Assembly (NCBI GenBank): GCA_900546315.1
Contig: URCP01000008.1
Span: 1-53,998, forward strand
Length of the DNA stretch: 53,998 nt
Direction of reading: 5' to 3'
Origin: an uncultured Eubacteriales bacterium
GTDB lineage: Bacteria > Bacillota > Clostridia > Oscillospirales > CAG-272
Shown: positions 1 to 8,107 of the stretch, piece by piece
How positions within the stretch are numbered: the first letter of the stretch is position 1
Layout of the letters: every line of letters begins with the position of its first letter
Translations under genes and position numbers: made by a program
Notes under the pieces: generated by a model
What the model was told of the DNA's origin: nothing
Databases searched by the model: none
Seen by the model: only the letters and a program-made list of their open reading frames with translations

Positions 1-136
1 GTTTATTCATGAATTTATTATACCACTTTTTTCACAATTTTTCAAGACCCTTGGTTTTATGCGGTGTTGCCTTAAATGTCATCCCGACGCGACAGCCATT
101 TTTCGCGGCACGGAGCGACAAATTTCACACGGGTAC

Positions 137-165
137 TTGACAAACAGACTTTATTATGGTACAAT
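137..165 (+). promoter_or_regulatory. Sigma-A promoter of the SGNH esterase gene
   Basis: TTGACA at 137-142 and TACAAT at 160-165 with a 17-nt spacer. Transcription should start near 172, giving an untranslated leader of about 90 nt before the ATG at 265. I see no gene in 1-136. Confidence 0.8.
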
Positions 166-178
166 TTCCCTGTGTGGG

Positions 179-201
179 CCGGAGGAATGGGTTTCCGCCG
201 G
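179..201 (+). promoter_or_regulatory. Hairpin in the 5' leader of the SGNH esterase gene
   Basis: CCGGAGGAA at 179-187 pairs with TTCCGCCGG at 193-201 (one mismatch, 5-nt loop). The stem holds a GGAGG sequence that does not serve the downstream ATG. There is no U-run, so it is not an intrinsic terminator. Its function is unknown; it could be a leader-stability or translational element. Confidence 0.4.
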
Positions 202-264
202 TCAATCCCGACCAAAATAAAGGAGAAAAGGGTGCTCCCCTGATCGGAGACCCAAACCGGAAAA

Positions 265-1275
265 ATGAAAACTTACAGCTATAAGGACTCCCCGCTCGAA
301 ATGCACGGACTGCCGTTCTTCTCAGAAAACCATATCATCGAACGCGTCCCATCGGAGGTCCGCGAAAAGGTCCCGTCGCTCGCCTTCCTCGGCAGACGCC
401 CCGCCGGAGCGAGACTCTGCTTCCGGACGAACTCAAAGAATCTCCGCGTGAAGATGACACTCGGAACCCTCTCGCCCGACATCGGAATGTCGCTCTTCGC
501 CTGCCAGTCCAGCGACGTCATGATCGGGGAAAGAAGCCGCGCGCGCTTCGCCGGTCTTGTCACCCCTCCGGATTACGACACGAAGGTCGCCGAAAAGACC
601 TTCGGCAAGAGCGGCGAGATGGAGGACATAACGATCTTCCTCCCCCGTAACGAGATCGTCGAGGACCTCGAAATTTCGGTCGACGACGACGCGTCAGTCG
701 AGGCTCCGACGCCCTACAGATACGGACCTATGCTCTGCTACGGCTCGTCCATAACCGAGGGCGGTTGCTGCTGCCGCGTCACGAACGTCTACAGCGCGCT
801 CATCTCGAATCACCTCGATATCGACTACATAAACTATGGCTTTTCGGGCAGCGCGAGAGGTGAGCTTGAAATCGCGGACCTCATAAACCGCATCCCGATG
901 ACCCTCTTCATCTACGACTACGACCACAACGCCCCGGACGCGGAGCACCTCGCGAAGACCCACGAGCCGTTCTTCCGCCGCATACGTGAGAAGAACCCGA
1001 CCCTGCCGGTGATCATCCTGACAAAGCCCGACTTCGACTACGACCCGGCAAACGCCAAGCGCCGCGACATAATCCGCGCGACCTACGAGCACGCGCTCGC
1101 CGACGGCGACAACAACGTCTGGTTCATCGACGGCGAGAGCTTCTTCGGCGACACCGACCGGCACGCCTGCACCTGTGACTGCTGCCACCCGAACGACCTC
1201 GGCTTCTACCGCATGGCGGCGTGCATCGAACCTGTCGTAAAGCATATTCTTGAGACCAGGGAAACACTGATTTAA
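265..1275 (+). CDS. SGNH/GDSL-family hydrolase with N-terminal beta-sandwich
   Basis: A 336-aa cytoplasmic protein (no signal peptide) of the SGNH hydrolase superfamily, probably an acyl or acetyl esterase acting on sugars. Residues 1-150 form the accessory domain usual in the GxDLY plus Lipase_GDSL_3 architecture. The catalytic domain begins with GSSITEGG (nucleophile about Ser162) and closes with HPND (His308, Asp311). The region around the active site is unusually Cys-rich (CCC at 168-170 and five Cys in 303-307). It lies just upstream of a GH78-like gene with no promoter between them, so a deacetylase partner for oligosaccharide breakdown is likely. The final residues E-T-L-I and the stop codon are encoded by the left end of an 88-bp repeat. 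The shadowing antisense frames are not genes. The substrate cannot be read from sequence. Confidence 0.85.
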   Translation: MKTYSYKDSPLEMHGLPFFSENHIIERVPSEVREKVPSLAFLGRRPAGARLCFRTNSKNLRVKMTLGTLSPDIGMSLFACQSSDVMIGERSRARFAGLVTPPDYDTKVAEKTFGKSGEMEDITIFLPRNEIVEDLEISVDDDASVEAPTPYRYGPMLCYGSSITEGGCCCRVTNVYSALISNHLDIDYINYGFSGSARGELEIADLINRIPMTLFIYDYDHNAPDAEHLAKTHEPFFRRIREKNPTLPVIILTKPDFDYDPANAKRRDIIRATYEHALADGDNNVWFIDGESFFGDTDRHACTCDCCHPNDLGFYRMAACIEPVVKHILETRETLI

Positions 1276-1347
1276 GGTCGTTTTCGCAGAAAAAGCCCAT
1301 AAATTCAAGCCTTTTTTCTACGGAAAACCGAATTATTCAGTGTTACC
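1260..1347 (+). repeat. 88-bp MITE-like palindromic repeat, copy A
   Basis: Near-perfect palindrome with ends GGAAACACTGA and TCAGTGTTACC, inner arms rich in TTTTCGCAGAAAAA, and an asymmetric centre (GCCCATAAATTCAAG) that gives it direction. It is flanked by a possible 4-bp duplication CCAG (1256-1259 and 1348-1351). Copies B (8886), C (31193, reversed) and D (38591) share sequence and length. Its left end is the 3' end of the esterase coding region. There is no coding capacity, so any mobility would need a transposase in trans. Confidence 0.85.
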
Positions 1348-1390
1348 CCAGATATAACTGATGAGCTTAATTTAAGAAAGGATAAAAATC

Positions 1391-3523
1391 ATGGAATTTT
1401 TCAGATCGGCAAAACCGATATTCATTAAGGACAAGAGTCTTGAGATGAACTTTCAGGCGGGATTCGTCTGCGAGTTCGACGCCGAGGCGGGAAAGAAGTA
1501 CGCCCTCTCGTCGACCGGCTCAACCTTCTACCGCGTGACGCTGAACGGCAAGTTTCTCCACTACGGTCCGGCGAGACCTCCGCACGGATATCTCCGCGTC
1601 GACGAGATAACGCTTCCGACTGTTCCCGGCAGGAACATACTCACCTTTGAAGTCGCCGGATACAACTGCCCGACATTCTACACGCTCGACGTTGTCTCCT
1701 TCCTTCAGGCTGAGATCAGATGCGGCGACGAGGTCGTCGCGTACACCGGGCACGACTTCAAGGGTATATCGCTGAATTCCCTCAGAGAGCAGATCGTCCC
1801 GAGATACAGCTACCAGCGCGCGTTCACCGAGGTCTGGTACATGGACTCCCCGGCAGCGGATTGGCAGAACGGTGACTTCAAGGGCGAGGCGCTTGAAATC
1901 ATCGACCTCGGCGGTCGTGAGTATCTCCCGAGAGAGTTCAGGATACCCGAATACAAGATCAATGACCGCGCGTCCTTCGTCCGCTCCGGAAGCTTCGTAT
2001 CGAACGGCGTCACCGAGCATCAGCTCTGCCGCAACAACAAGCCCTCCGCCGACGTTAAGTGTTTCGACTACTCCGCCTGCCCGAATGATGTACTAACCGA
2101 GACCGATGTCACGTTCAAAGCGGACGATTCCCGTGAGCTCTCCGCCGGACGTTTCGCGGAGTATTCCTTCCCGGGCATCGACACCGGATTCATCAGAACC
2201 GAGCTCACCGTCACCGAGGACGCGGTTATCCACGTGATATTCTCCGAAAAGAGAAACGATGAAAAGATCGACTACGGAAGCGGCGCCAGCGATGTGCTGA
2301 ACGTCATAAAATACCGTCTCCCCGCCGGGAAGCACGCTCTCGAGTCCTTCGAGTGCTACTCCTTCATGCATGTCGGCGTCATGGTCGACTCCGGCAAGAT
2401 TGAGAATCTGAAGTTCTCTGTCCGCGAGTACTGCTACCCCGTGAAGCCGCTCACGCTGAAGACCGGGGACGAGATCCTCGACAAGATACTGCACGCGACC
2501 TACGAAGGGTTCCGTCAGAACACCGTCGACTGCTACATGGACTGCCCGGGCAGAGAGCGCGGCGGATGGCTCTGTGACAGCTATTTCACCGGTAAGACCT
2601 CGCTTCTTTATACAGGCGACGTCTCCTGCGAGAAGGCGTTTCTCGACAACTTCCGCCTCGCGAAGTTCCCGAAGATATCCGATGGCGCGCCCGCGGAGCT
2701 GCCGGAAGGTCTCCTCCCGATGTGCTACCCCGGCGACAACCTCTGGACCTCCTCGATACCTCAGTGGACGATGTGGTACGTGATGGAGCTCGGCGAGTAT
2801 GTGAAGCGCGCAGAATCACTCGGAATCAAAGACGCCGGTGAGCCGTTCCGCGAGCTCGTCGACAAAATACTCGGTTTCTTCCGTAAATATGAAAACTCCG
2901 ACGGACTGCTCGAAAAGCTCCCGTACTGGAACTTCGTCGAGTGGACCCGCGCTAACGACTGGGTGCAGGATGTGAACTACCCCACGAATATGCTCTACAG
3001 CGCCGTTCTCGACACCGCCGCGGAGCTGTATGACAGACCTGAGCTCTGTGAGAAGAGCGCAAAGATAAGACGCGAGGTTCTCCGCCAGTCCTTTGACGGC
3101 AAGTACTTCCGCGACCACGCGAAGAGGCGTGAAAACGGAACGCTCGAGGTTCTCTCCGACCGCTCCGCGATCTGCCAGCATGAGGCGGTGCTCTTCGGGG
3201 TCGCCGACCTTGAAAAGCCGGAGTTCGCCGTTCTGAAGGAGAGCATCATCTCGCGCTTCGGCGTGAACGGCGACTCATCCGGTCTTCCGGAAGACTTCGA
3301 GCCGCTCGACCTGTTCATCGGCTTCGCCATCCGCGTCCTCGTCATGCAGAAGCTCGGACTGTACCGTCAGAATCTCGAGGAAATAAAGGCTCTCTACGGC
3401 AGCATGGCGCTGAAGACCGGCACTATCTGGGAGCACCGCGCGGGCTACGCAAGCCTAAACCACGGCTTCGGCGGATTCATCTCGACCGTGATACTCGACA
3501 CTATGCGTGAGCTCAGAAAGTAA
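1391..3523 (+). CDS. GH78-like alpha-L-rhamnosidase (six-hairpin glycosidase)
   Basis: A 710-aa protein resembling bacterial alpha-L-rhamnosidases, which release terminal rhamnose from plant glycans and glycosides. The N-terminal about 340 residues look like beta-sandwich modules. The (alpha/alpha)6 barrel begins near residue 360 and carries the signature DCPGRERGGWLCDS (about 383-396), the counterpart of the family motif DCPxRxERxGW. Aromatic-rich barrel segments follow (WTSSIPQWTMWYV, GYASLNHGFGG). No signal peptide is visible, so it should act on imported oligosaccharides. The start is supported by AAAGGA before the ATG. It probably shares a transcript with the upstream esterase, reading through repeat A. 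Shorter than many GH78 enzymes (about 900 aa), so a sister six-hairpin family is possible. Confidence 0.75.
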   Translation: MEFFRSAKPIFIKDKSLEMNFQAGFVCEFDAEAGKKYALSSTGSTFYRVTLNGKFLHYGPARPPHGYLRVDEITLPTVPGRNILTFEVAGYNCPTFYTLDVVSFLQAEIRCGDEVVAYTGHDFKGISLNSLREQIVPRYSYQRAFTEVWYMDSPAADWQNGDFKGEALEIIDLGGREYLPREFRIPEYKINDRASFVRSGSFVSNGVTEHQLCRNNKPSADVKCFDYSACPNDVLTETDVTFKADDSRELSAGRFAEYSFPGIDTGFIRTELTVTEDAVIHVIFSEKRNDEKIDYGSGASDVLNVIKYRLPAGKHALESFECYSFMHVGVMVDSGKIENLKFSVREYCYPVKPLTLKTGDEILDKILHATYEGFRQNTVDCYMDCPGRERGGWLCDSYFTGKTSLLYTGDVSCEKAFLDNFRLAKFPKISDGAPAELPEGLLPMCYPGDNLWTSSIPQWTMWYVMELGEYVKRAESLGIKDAGEPFRELVDKILGFFRKYENSDGLLEKLPYWNFVEWTRANDWVQDVNYPTNMLYSAVLDTAAELYDRPELCEKSAKIRREVLRQSFDGKYFRDHAKRRENGTLEVLSDRSAICQHEAVLFGVADLEKPEFAVLKESIISRFGVNGDSSGLPEDFEPLDLFIGFAIRVLVMQKLGLYRQNLEEIKALYGSMALKTGTIWEHRAGYASLNHGFGGFISTVILDTMRELRK

Positions 3524-3535
3524 CACTCATCACTG

Positions 3536-3576
3536 AAAAAAGTCCCCGCCCACCGTCTGTGGTCCGCGGGGACTTT
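3536..3576. terminator. Bidirectional terminator between convergent genes
   Basis: AGTCCCCGC (3541-3549) pairs with GCGGGGACT (3566-3574), preceded by A6 and followed by TTT. It can end both the rhamnosidase transcript (+) and the symporter transcript (-), which converge here. Confidence 0.85.
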
Positions 3577-3597
3577 CCGCATGTCGGTCAATCTGTG

Positions 3598-4923
3598 TCA
3601 GCGTTTTCCGTGCCCGCCGAAATACGCGTCGGTGCCAGTCTTTATCTCACGCGTGTACATCATGACGCAGCCCATGTTCAGAATGGTCATAAGGCTGACG
3701 AAAAGGTCGGTGAACTGCCATACAGCCTCTCCGGACAGCGTCCCGGTGACAGCCGCGGCGGCGAAGATAAACGGATATACCTTCCCGGCGTGCCGGAGAC
3801 CGAGGTACGCGATGCTCTCGCTCCCGTAATAGTACCAGCATATCATCGTGCAGAACGCGAAGATGATGACCGACACCGAGAGCGCCCGGTCCGAAAAAGG
3901 TATGAACATCCCGAAAGCCCCGAGCGCCGTCTCCATCCCGTCGACGCCGACCGAGAGCCCCTTTTCCGCACCGATCAGCACGACGAGCGCGGTCATGGTG
4001 CAGATGACAAGCGTGTCGACCGCGACCTCGAGCATACCGAACACGCCCTGCACGGCGGGACTTTTCACCTCGGCTCCGGAGTACGCGATCGGAGCCGTTC
4101 CGCACCCCGCCTCGTTCGAGACTATCCCGCGCGTCACACCGACCGACACCACCCTTGACAGCGTGAAGCCGAATATTCCGCCGCCCGCCGCGGATATGTC
4201 AGCCGCCCCCGCGAAGATCTTCCCGAAGACCATACCGAGAAGCGGGATATTACCGAATATAATATATAATGACATTAAAATATATAATCCGCATACCGCC
4301 GGGATCAGCTTCGCCGAAATATCCGCGATCCTCTTCAATCCGCCGAGAATGACGGCAAGAACCGGCAGAGCCACAATCACTCCGCATACGACTGTCGGCA
4401 GTCCGGTCAGTCTTGTCAGCGCCGACGCCGCAGCCTCAGCCTGCACCGCGCTGCCCATAGAGAGAGACGTCGCGAGACACAGCGCGGCGAACAGCCCGGC
4501 GGAAAAGCCCGACCATTTCCGCCGCGTGTCCGTGATATAGAAGAACGCCCCGCCGTGCCAGCCATCCTCCTTCAGCCGCCTGTGCCCGAGGGCGAGCACG
4601 GTCTCCGCGTACTTTATCGGCATCGCCGCCAGCGCCGAGACCCACATCCAGAATATCGCCCCGGCGCCGCCGATATAAATAGCGGACGCCACTCCGGCGA
4701 TATTCCCGACGCCGAGAGTCCCCGCGAGCGCGACGCACATCGCCTTTGCCGGCGACATTCCGTCGACTCCGCCGCTCCTCAGCGCCGTGAGCGTTCTCCT
4801 AGGATGGACAATGGCGAACGGTCCGAGCCTCGCGAAGAGAACCACCCCGCAGACAAATATGACCGCCGCGAGTCCCGGACCGGACACGCAGGAATTTATA
4901 TACTCAAGCACATCAGAAAGCAT
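3598..4923 (-). CDS. AGCS-family sodium:alanine/glycine symporter
   Basis: A 441-aa integral membrane protein of the alanine or glycine:cation symporter family (AlsT/DagA type), importing small neutral amino acids with Na+ or H+. Family hallmarks visible: the GTLGVGNIAGVASAI segment near residues 68-82, a GGAGAIFWMW segment, and VTRGIVSNEAGCGTAPIAY in the middle. About ten hydrophobic helices span the protein. The ATG at 4923 is preceded by AAAAGGAGA. It is divergent from groESL and has a structured leader with two CIRCE-like half sites 29 nt apart. A weak minus-strand promoter (TTTACA at 5078-5073, TACAAG at 5054-5049) may drive it. Substrate (alanine, glycine or glutamine) is not decidable here. 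Confidence 0.92.
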   Translation of the reverse strand: MLSDVLEYINSCVSGPGLAAVIFVCGVVLFARLGPFAIVHPRRTLTALRSGGVDGMSPAKAMCVALAGTLGVGNIAGVASAIYIGGAGAIFWMWVSALAAMPIKYAETVLALGHRRLKEDGWHGGAFFYITDTRRKWSGFSAGLFAALCLATSLSMGSAVQAEAAASALTRLTGLPTVVCGVIVALPVLAVILGGLKRIADISAKLIPAVCGLYILMSLYIIFGNIPLLGMVFGKIFAGAADISAAGGGIFGFTLSRVVSVGVTRGIVSNEAGCGTAPIAYSGAEVKSPAVQGVFGMLEVAVDTLVICTMTALVVLIGAEKGLSVGVDGMETALGAFGMFIPFSDRALSVSVIIFAFCTMICWYYYGSESIAYLGLRHAGKVYPFIFAAAAVTGTLSGEAVWQFTDLFVSLMTILNMGCVMMYTREIKTGTDAYFGGHGKR

Positions 4924-4957
4924 CTCGCGTCTCCTTTTCTCATCTCAACCGATCATA

Positions 4958-5021
4958 TGCTAAAAGCCGGAATTTTAGCACTCCCGGGACAAGCCCTCAC
5001 CGGTCGGGTGGGGAGTGCTTA
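4958..5021 (-). promoter_or_regulatory. Structured symporter leader with widely spaced CIRCE-like half sites
   Basis: TTAGCACTC (4975-4983) and GAGTGCTTA (5013-5021) are CIRCE half sites (one mismatch in the second) separated by 29 nt rather than the usual 9. Overlapping them, TGCTAAAA (4958-4965) and TTTTAGCA (4973-4980) form a second, mutually exclusive stem. On the minus strand both stems fall in the leader 35-100 nt before the symporter ATG. This could be an HrcA-type operator variant or an RNA switch. I recognise no known riboswitch. Confidence 0.45.
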
Positions 5022-5094
5022 TGCCCATCGGGGCGTGTCTATGGCATTCTTGTATTCATATTGTTAATATTATGTAAACTGTTGGGCGAAGTAC

Positions 5095-5123
5095 TTGATT
5101 TTTTCGCTCGATGAGAGTACAAT
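5095..5123 (+). promoter_or_regulatory. Promoter of groES-groEL
   Basis: TTGATT (5095-5100), 17-nt spacer, TACAAT (5118-5123). The predicted start near 5130 places the CIRCE operator immediately downstream. Confidence 0.85.
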
Positions 5124-5135
5124 ATAGAATGTAAG

Positions 5136-5162
5136 TTAGCACTCCACCAGAATGAGTGCTAA
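5136..5162 (+). promoter_or_regulatory. CIRCE operator (HrcA binding site)
   Basis: Perfect consensus: TTAGCACTC (5136-5144), 9-nt spacer, GAGTGCTAA (5154-5162). It sits between the promoter and groES, the classical arrangement for repression by HrcA, relieved on heat shock. hrcA itself is not in the window. Confidence 0.97.
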
Positions 5163-5264
5163 CGTAATTAAAATTGAAACTCAATGTTGTGCTCCACCCG
5201 GACGGTCGTTTACGGATCGTCGGAAGGCGGCATGACGAATATAATTATTCGGGAGGAATCCATC

Positions 5265-5549
5265 ATGACAATCAAACCGCTTGGCGACCGTGTCGTCGTC
5301 AAAATGACTGAAGCTGAAGAAACAACCAAGAGCGGGATCATTCTCGCCGGCGCCGCTAAGGAAAAGCCGCAGGTCGCCGAAGTCGTCGCTGTGGGTCCCG
5401 GCGGACTCGTTGACGGCAAGGAAGTCAAGATGACCGTCGAAGTCGGACAGAAGGTCATCACCTCGAAGTACTCTGGCACCGAAGTAAAGTGCGACGGCGA
5501 AGAGTACATCATCGTCCGCCAGAGCGACATTCTCGCTGTCGTTGAATAA
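5265..5549 (+). CDS. groES: Co-chaperonin GroES (Cpn10)
   Basis: A 94-aa protein of normal Cpn10 length. It forms the heptameric lid of the GroEL folding chamber in the cytoplasm. The opening MTIKPLGDRVVVKM, the mobile-loop region with SGIILAG at about 23-29, and the closing EYIIVRQSDILAVVE are characteristic. The reading frame is open further upstream, but the ATG at 5265 has GGGAGGA eight bases before it and matches the family N terminus, so the longer form is rejected. It is the first gene of the HrcA-controlled groESL operon, 38 nt before groEL. Confidence 0.98.
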   Translation: MTIKPLGDRVVVKMTEAEETTKSGIILAGAAKEKPQVAEVVAVGPGGLVDGKEVKMTVEVGQKVITSKYSGTEVKCDGEEYIIVRQSDILAVVE

Positions 5550-5587
5550 TCACGACGGCATACCTTATATAAAAGGAGATAATTATT

Positions 5588-7210
5588 ATGGCTAAGAATA
5601 TAATTTATGGCATTGAAGCAAGAAACGCGCTTCTCGCCGGTGTGGACAAGCTCGCCAACACCGTTAAGATCACCCTCGGACCGAAGGGCAGAAACGTCGT
5701 CCTCGACAAGAAGTACGGCGCTCCGCTGATCACCAACGACGGCGTCACCATCGCGAAGGAGATCGAGCTTGAGGACGCCGCTGAGAACATGGGCGCTCAG
5801 CTCGTAAAGGAAGTCGCTTCCAAGACCAACGACGCCGCGGGCGACGGTACCACGACCGCTACCCTTCTCGCTCAGGCTTTCATCACCGAGGGCATGAAGA
5901 ACGTTTCGGCGGGCGCTAACCCGATCGTCATCCGCAAGGGCATCCAGAAGGCAGTCGACAAGGCTGTCGAGACCCTGAAGAGCCATTCGAAGAAGGTCAA
6001 CGGCTCCGCTGATATCGCCCGCGTCGGCACCATTTCCGCAGGCGACGAAGTCATCGGCAACCTGATCGCCGACGCCATGGAGAAGGTCACCTCCGACGGC
6101 GTCATCACCGTTGAGGAGTCCAAGTCCGCCGAGACCTACTGCGAGGTTGTCGAAGGCATGCAGTTCGACCGCGGCTATCTGTCTCCTTACATGGCTACCG
6201 ATACCGACAAGATGGAAGCCGTCCTCGACGACGCTTACATCCTCATCACCGACAAGAAGATCTCGAACATCCAGGAGATCCTCCCGCTTCTTGAGCAGAT
6301 CGTCCAGCAGGGCAAGAAGCTCCTCATCATCGCTGAGGACGTCGAAGGCGAAGCTCTCACCACCCTCGTTCTCAACAAGCTCCGCGGCACCTTCACCTGC
6401 GTCGCGGTAAAGGCTCCGGGATTTGGCGACAGACGCAAGGAAATGCTCCGCGACATCGCTATCCTCACCGGCGGCGAAGTCATCTGCGACGAACTCGGTC
6501 TTGAGCTCAAGGACACCCAGCTCGCACAGCTCGGCCGCGCACGTCAGGTCAAGGTCAACAAGGAGAACACCATAATCGTCGGCGGCGCAGGCTCCGCTGA
6601 GGATATCAAGGCAAGAATCGGTCAGATCAAGTCCGCAATCGAGACCACGACCTCCGATTTCGACCGCGAGAAGCTCCAGGAAAGACTCGCAAAGCTCTCC
6701 GGCGGCGTAGCAGTAATCAAAGTCGGCGCAGCCACCGAAACCGAAATGAAGGAAAAGAAGCTCCGCATCGAAGACGCCCTCAACGCCACCAAAGCAGCAG
6801 TTGAAGAAGGCATCGTAGCAGGCGGCGGAACCGCTTACCTCAACGTAATCGCAGACGTCAAGACCGTCCTCGACACCGTCGAAGGCGACGAAAAGACCGG
6901 CGTCAAGATCGTCCTCAAGGCTCTTGAAGCCCCCGTTCGCCAGATCGCAGAAAACGCCGGCTTCGAAGGCTCGATCATAGTCGACAAGATCATGAACGCA
7001 GGCAAGGTCGGCTACGGCTTCGACGCGTACAACGAAAAGTACGTCGATATGATGGAAGCCGGAATCGTTGACCCGACCAAGGTCACCCGCTCCGCTCTCC
7101 AGAACGCAGCAAGCGTAGCAGCAACAGTCCTCACCACCGAAGCTGTCGTCGCCGACATCAAGGAGCCCGAACCCGCAGCTCCCGCAGGCGGTATGGGCGG
7201 TATGTATTAA
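5588..7210 (+). CDS. groEL: Chaperonin GroEL (Cpn60)
   Basis: A 540-aa 60-kDa chaperonin subunit forming the double-ring ATP-driven folding chamber with GroES. Full length: it has the ATP-site segments VTIKTLGPKGRN-like at the N terminus and DGTTTATLLAQ at about residue 85, the apical domain near 190-370, and the Gly/Met-rich tail GGMGGMY. AAAAGGAGA nine bases before the ATG is a strong ribosome binding site. Codon choice for Ala and Lys shifts by eye (toward GCA and AAA) after about codon 370. It is followed by the first hairpin repeat and then by a conventional terminator. Confidence 0.98.
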   Translation: MAKNIIYGIEARNALLAGVDKLANTVKITLGPKGRNVVLDKKYGAPLITNDGVTIAKEIELEDAAENMGAQLVKEVASKTNDAAGDGTTTATLLAQAFITEGMKNVSAGANPIVIRKGIQKAVDKAVETLKSHSKKVNGSADIARVGTISAGDEVIGNLIADAMEKVTSDGVITVEESKSAETYCEVVEGMQFDRGYLSPYMATDTDKMEAVLDDAYILITDKKISNIQEILPLLEQIVQQGKKLLIIAEDVEGEALTTLVLNKLRGTFTCVAVKAPGFGDRRKEMLRDIAILTGGEVICDELGLELKDTQLAQLGRARQVKVNKENTIIVGGAGSAEDIKARIGQIKSAIETTTSDFDREKLQERLAKLSGGVAVIKVGAATETEMKEKKLRIEDALNATKAAVEEGIVAGGGTAYLNVIADVKTVLDTVEGDEKTGVKIVLKALEAPVRQIAENAGFEGSIIVDKIMNAGKVGYGFDAYNEKYVDMMEAGIVDPTKVTRSALQNAASVAATVLTTEAVVADIKEPEPAAPAGGMGGMY

Positions 7211-7224
7211 TATACCCATAAAAC

Positions 7225-7300
7225 GCAGGGGGAGGAAGGACCTCTTTGAAAAGAGGTCCTTCCTCCCCCTGCACCCCCTTCTTCTCCAGAAACTTTTATA
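7225..7300 (+). repeat. GCAGGGGG hairpin repeat, copy 1
   Basis: A 22-bp perfect stem at 7225-7272 with loop TGAA, followed by a conserved tail (7273-7300) running ACCCCC, then CTTC, then AAACTTTTA. The same outer stem, CTT-TGAA-AAG apex and tail occur at 30316 and 45248, but the middle of the stem differs with compensating changes. It lies between the groEL stop and the groESL terminator. Confidence 0.85.
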
Positions 7301-7312
7301 CATTTTTAAAGG

Positions 7313-7345
7313 ACGCATACCGGTGCATAACGGTATGCGTTTTTT
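7313..7345 (+). terminator. Intrinsic terminator of groESL
   Basis: ACGCATACC (7313-7321) pairs with GGTATGCGT (7332-7340), followed by T6. Confidence 0.9.
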
Positions 7346-7350
7346 GTAGA

Positions 7351-7379
7351 TTGACAAATGGCGGGGATGAGTGTATAAT
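7351..7379 (+). promoter_or_regulatory. Promoter of the FNT-family gene
   Basis: TTGACA (7351-7356), 17-nt spacer, TATAAT (7374-7379): a perfect consensus, right after the groESL terminator. Confidence 0.92.
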
Positions 7380-7411
7380 TATTACATTCGCAATGCAAAA
7401 GGAGCCCTCAT

Positions 7412-8038
7412 TTGAAAAAGTTCATTAACACATTCATCCCCGCCATACTCGCCGGAGTCTGCATCGCACTCGGCGGAACCGTCTTCCTCTCGAGCGACAC
7501 CAAACTCGCAGGAGCATTCTTCTTCTGCCTCGGTCTGCTCACCATCCTCACCTGCGGATTCGGTCTCTTCACCGGTAAAGTCTGCTACACCCTCGACAAC
7601 AAACCATCATTCCTCGGCACACTCGGAATAATCTGGCTCGGCAACCTGACCGGAACCGGTCTCTCCGCCCTCTTCGCCCGCTTCACAAGAAACTATCAGT
7701 CCCTGAATGAAAAAGCCGCGGCGACAATATCCGCCAAGCTCTCCGACTCCCTCGTCAGCCTCTTCGTCCTCGGAATCGGCTGCGGAATCTGCATCTACAT
7801 AGCCATAAACTCATACAAAACACAGGACGGCTTCCTGAAAGTCACCCTCGTAATCCTCCCCGTCATGGTCTTCATATTCTGCGGCTTCGAGCACTGCGTC
7901 GCCGATATGTTCTACTTCTTCCTCGCCGGAGAAATCACACCCGACGCGCTCCTGCGGATAATCGTCATCTCCCTCGGAAACTCTGTAGGCGGAATGCTGA
8001 TTCCCGCCGCCGAGAAACTTTACAAAAGGAAAAGCTGA
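7412..8038 (+). CDS. Formate/nitrite transporter (FNT) family channel
   Basis: A 208-aa membrane protein with about six helices, related to FocA/NirC channels, which move formate, nitrite or hydrosulfide across the membrane. Diagnostic segments: GFGLFTGKVCYTL in the second helix region, WLGNLTGT, FEHCVADMFYF (the central histidine region), and a late GNSVGGM. It starts at TTG 7412 after AAAAGGAG (7397-7404); the nearby ATG at 7393 is out of frame. It is somewhat shorter than FocA (about 280 aa). It has its own promoter and is monocistronic as far as I can see. Which anion it carries cannot be read here. Confidence 0.85.
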   Translation: MKKFINTFIPAILAGVCIALGGTVFLSSDTKLAGAFFFCLGLLTILTCGFGLFTGKVCYTLDNKPSFLGTLGIIWLGNLTGTGLSALFARFTRNYQSLNEKAAATISAKLSDSLVSLFVLGIGCGICIYIAINSYKTQDGFLKVTLVILPVMVFIFCGFEHCVADMFYFFLAGEITPDALLRIIVISLGNSVGGMLIPAAEKLYKRKS

Positions 8039-8045
8039 AACATTA

Positions 8046-8074
8046 TTGACATCCTCCACGGCATAGTGTATAAT
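8046..8074 (+). promoter_or_regulatory. Promoter of the polysaccharide deacetylase gene
   Basis: TTGACA (8046-8051), 17-nt spacer, TATAAT (8069-8074). Confidence 0.92.
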
Positions 8075-8107
8075 TATTTCAGATATCAAATCTGAAAGGA
8101 CAAGCAC

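Noticed and set aside
187..243. 18-codon leader peptide before the esterase gene
   Set aside because: The GGAGG is only one base from the ATG and is buried in a hairpin, and the peptide lacks a regulatory run of codons.
1260..1347. Simple Rho-independent terminator instead of a repeat
   Set aside because: Four copies of equal length share end sequences and a directional centre, one lies in a 5' leader, and two carry possible target duplications.
4958..5021. Known riboswitch (glycine type) for the symporter leader
   Set aside because: The conserved core motifs of glycine or other riboswitches I know are missing; kept only as an unnamed structured leader.
5210..7357. 715-codon minus-strand frame opposite groESL
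   Set aside because: Antisense shadow of groEL; low-complexity Leu/Asp/Val composition and no ribosome binding site.
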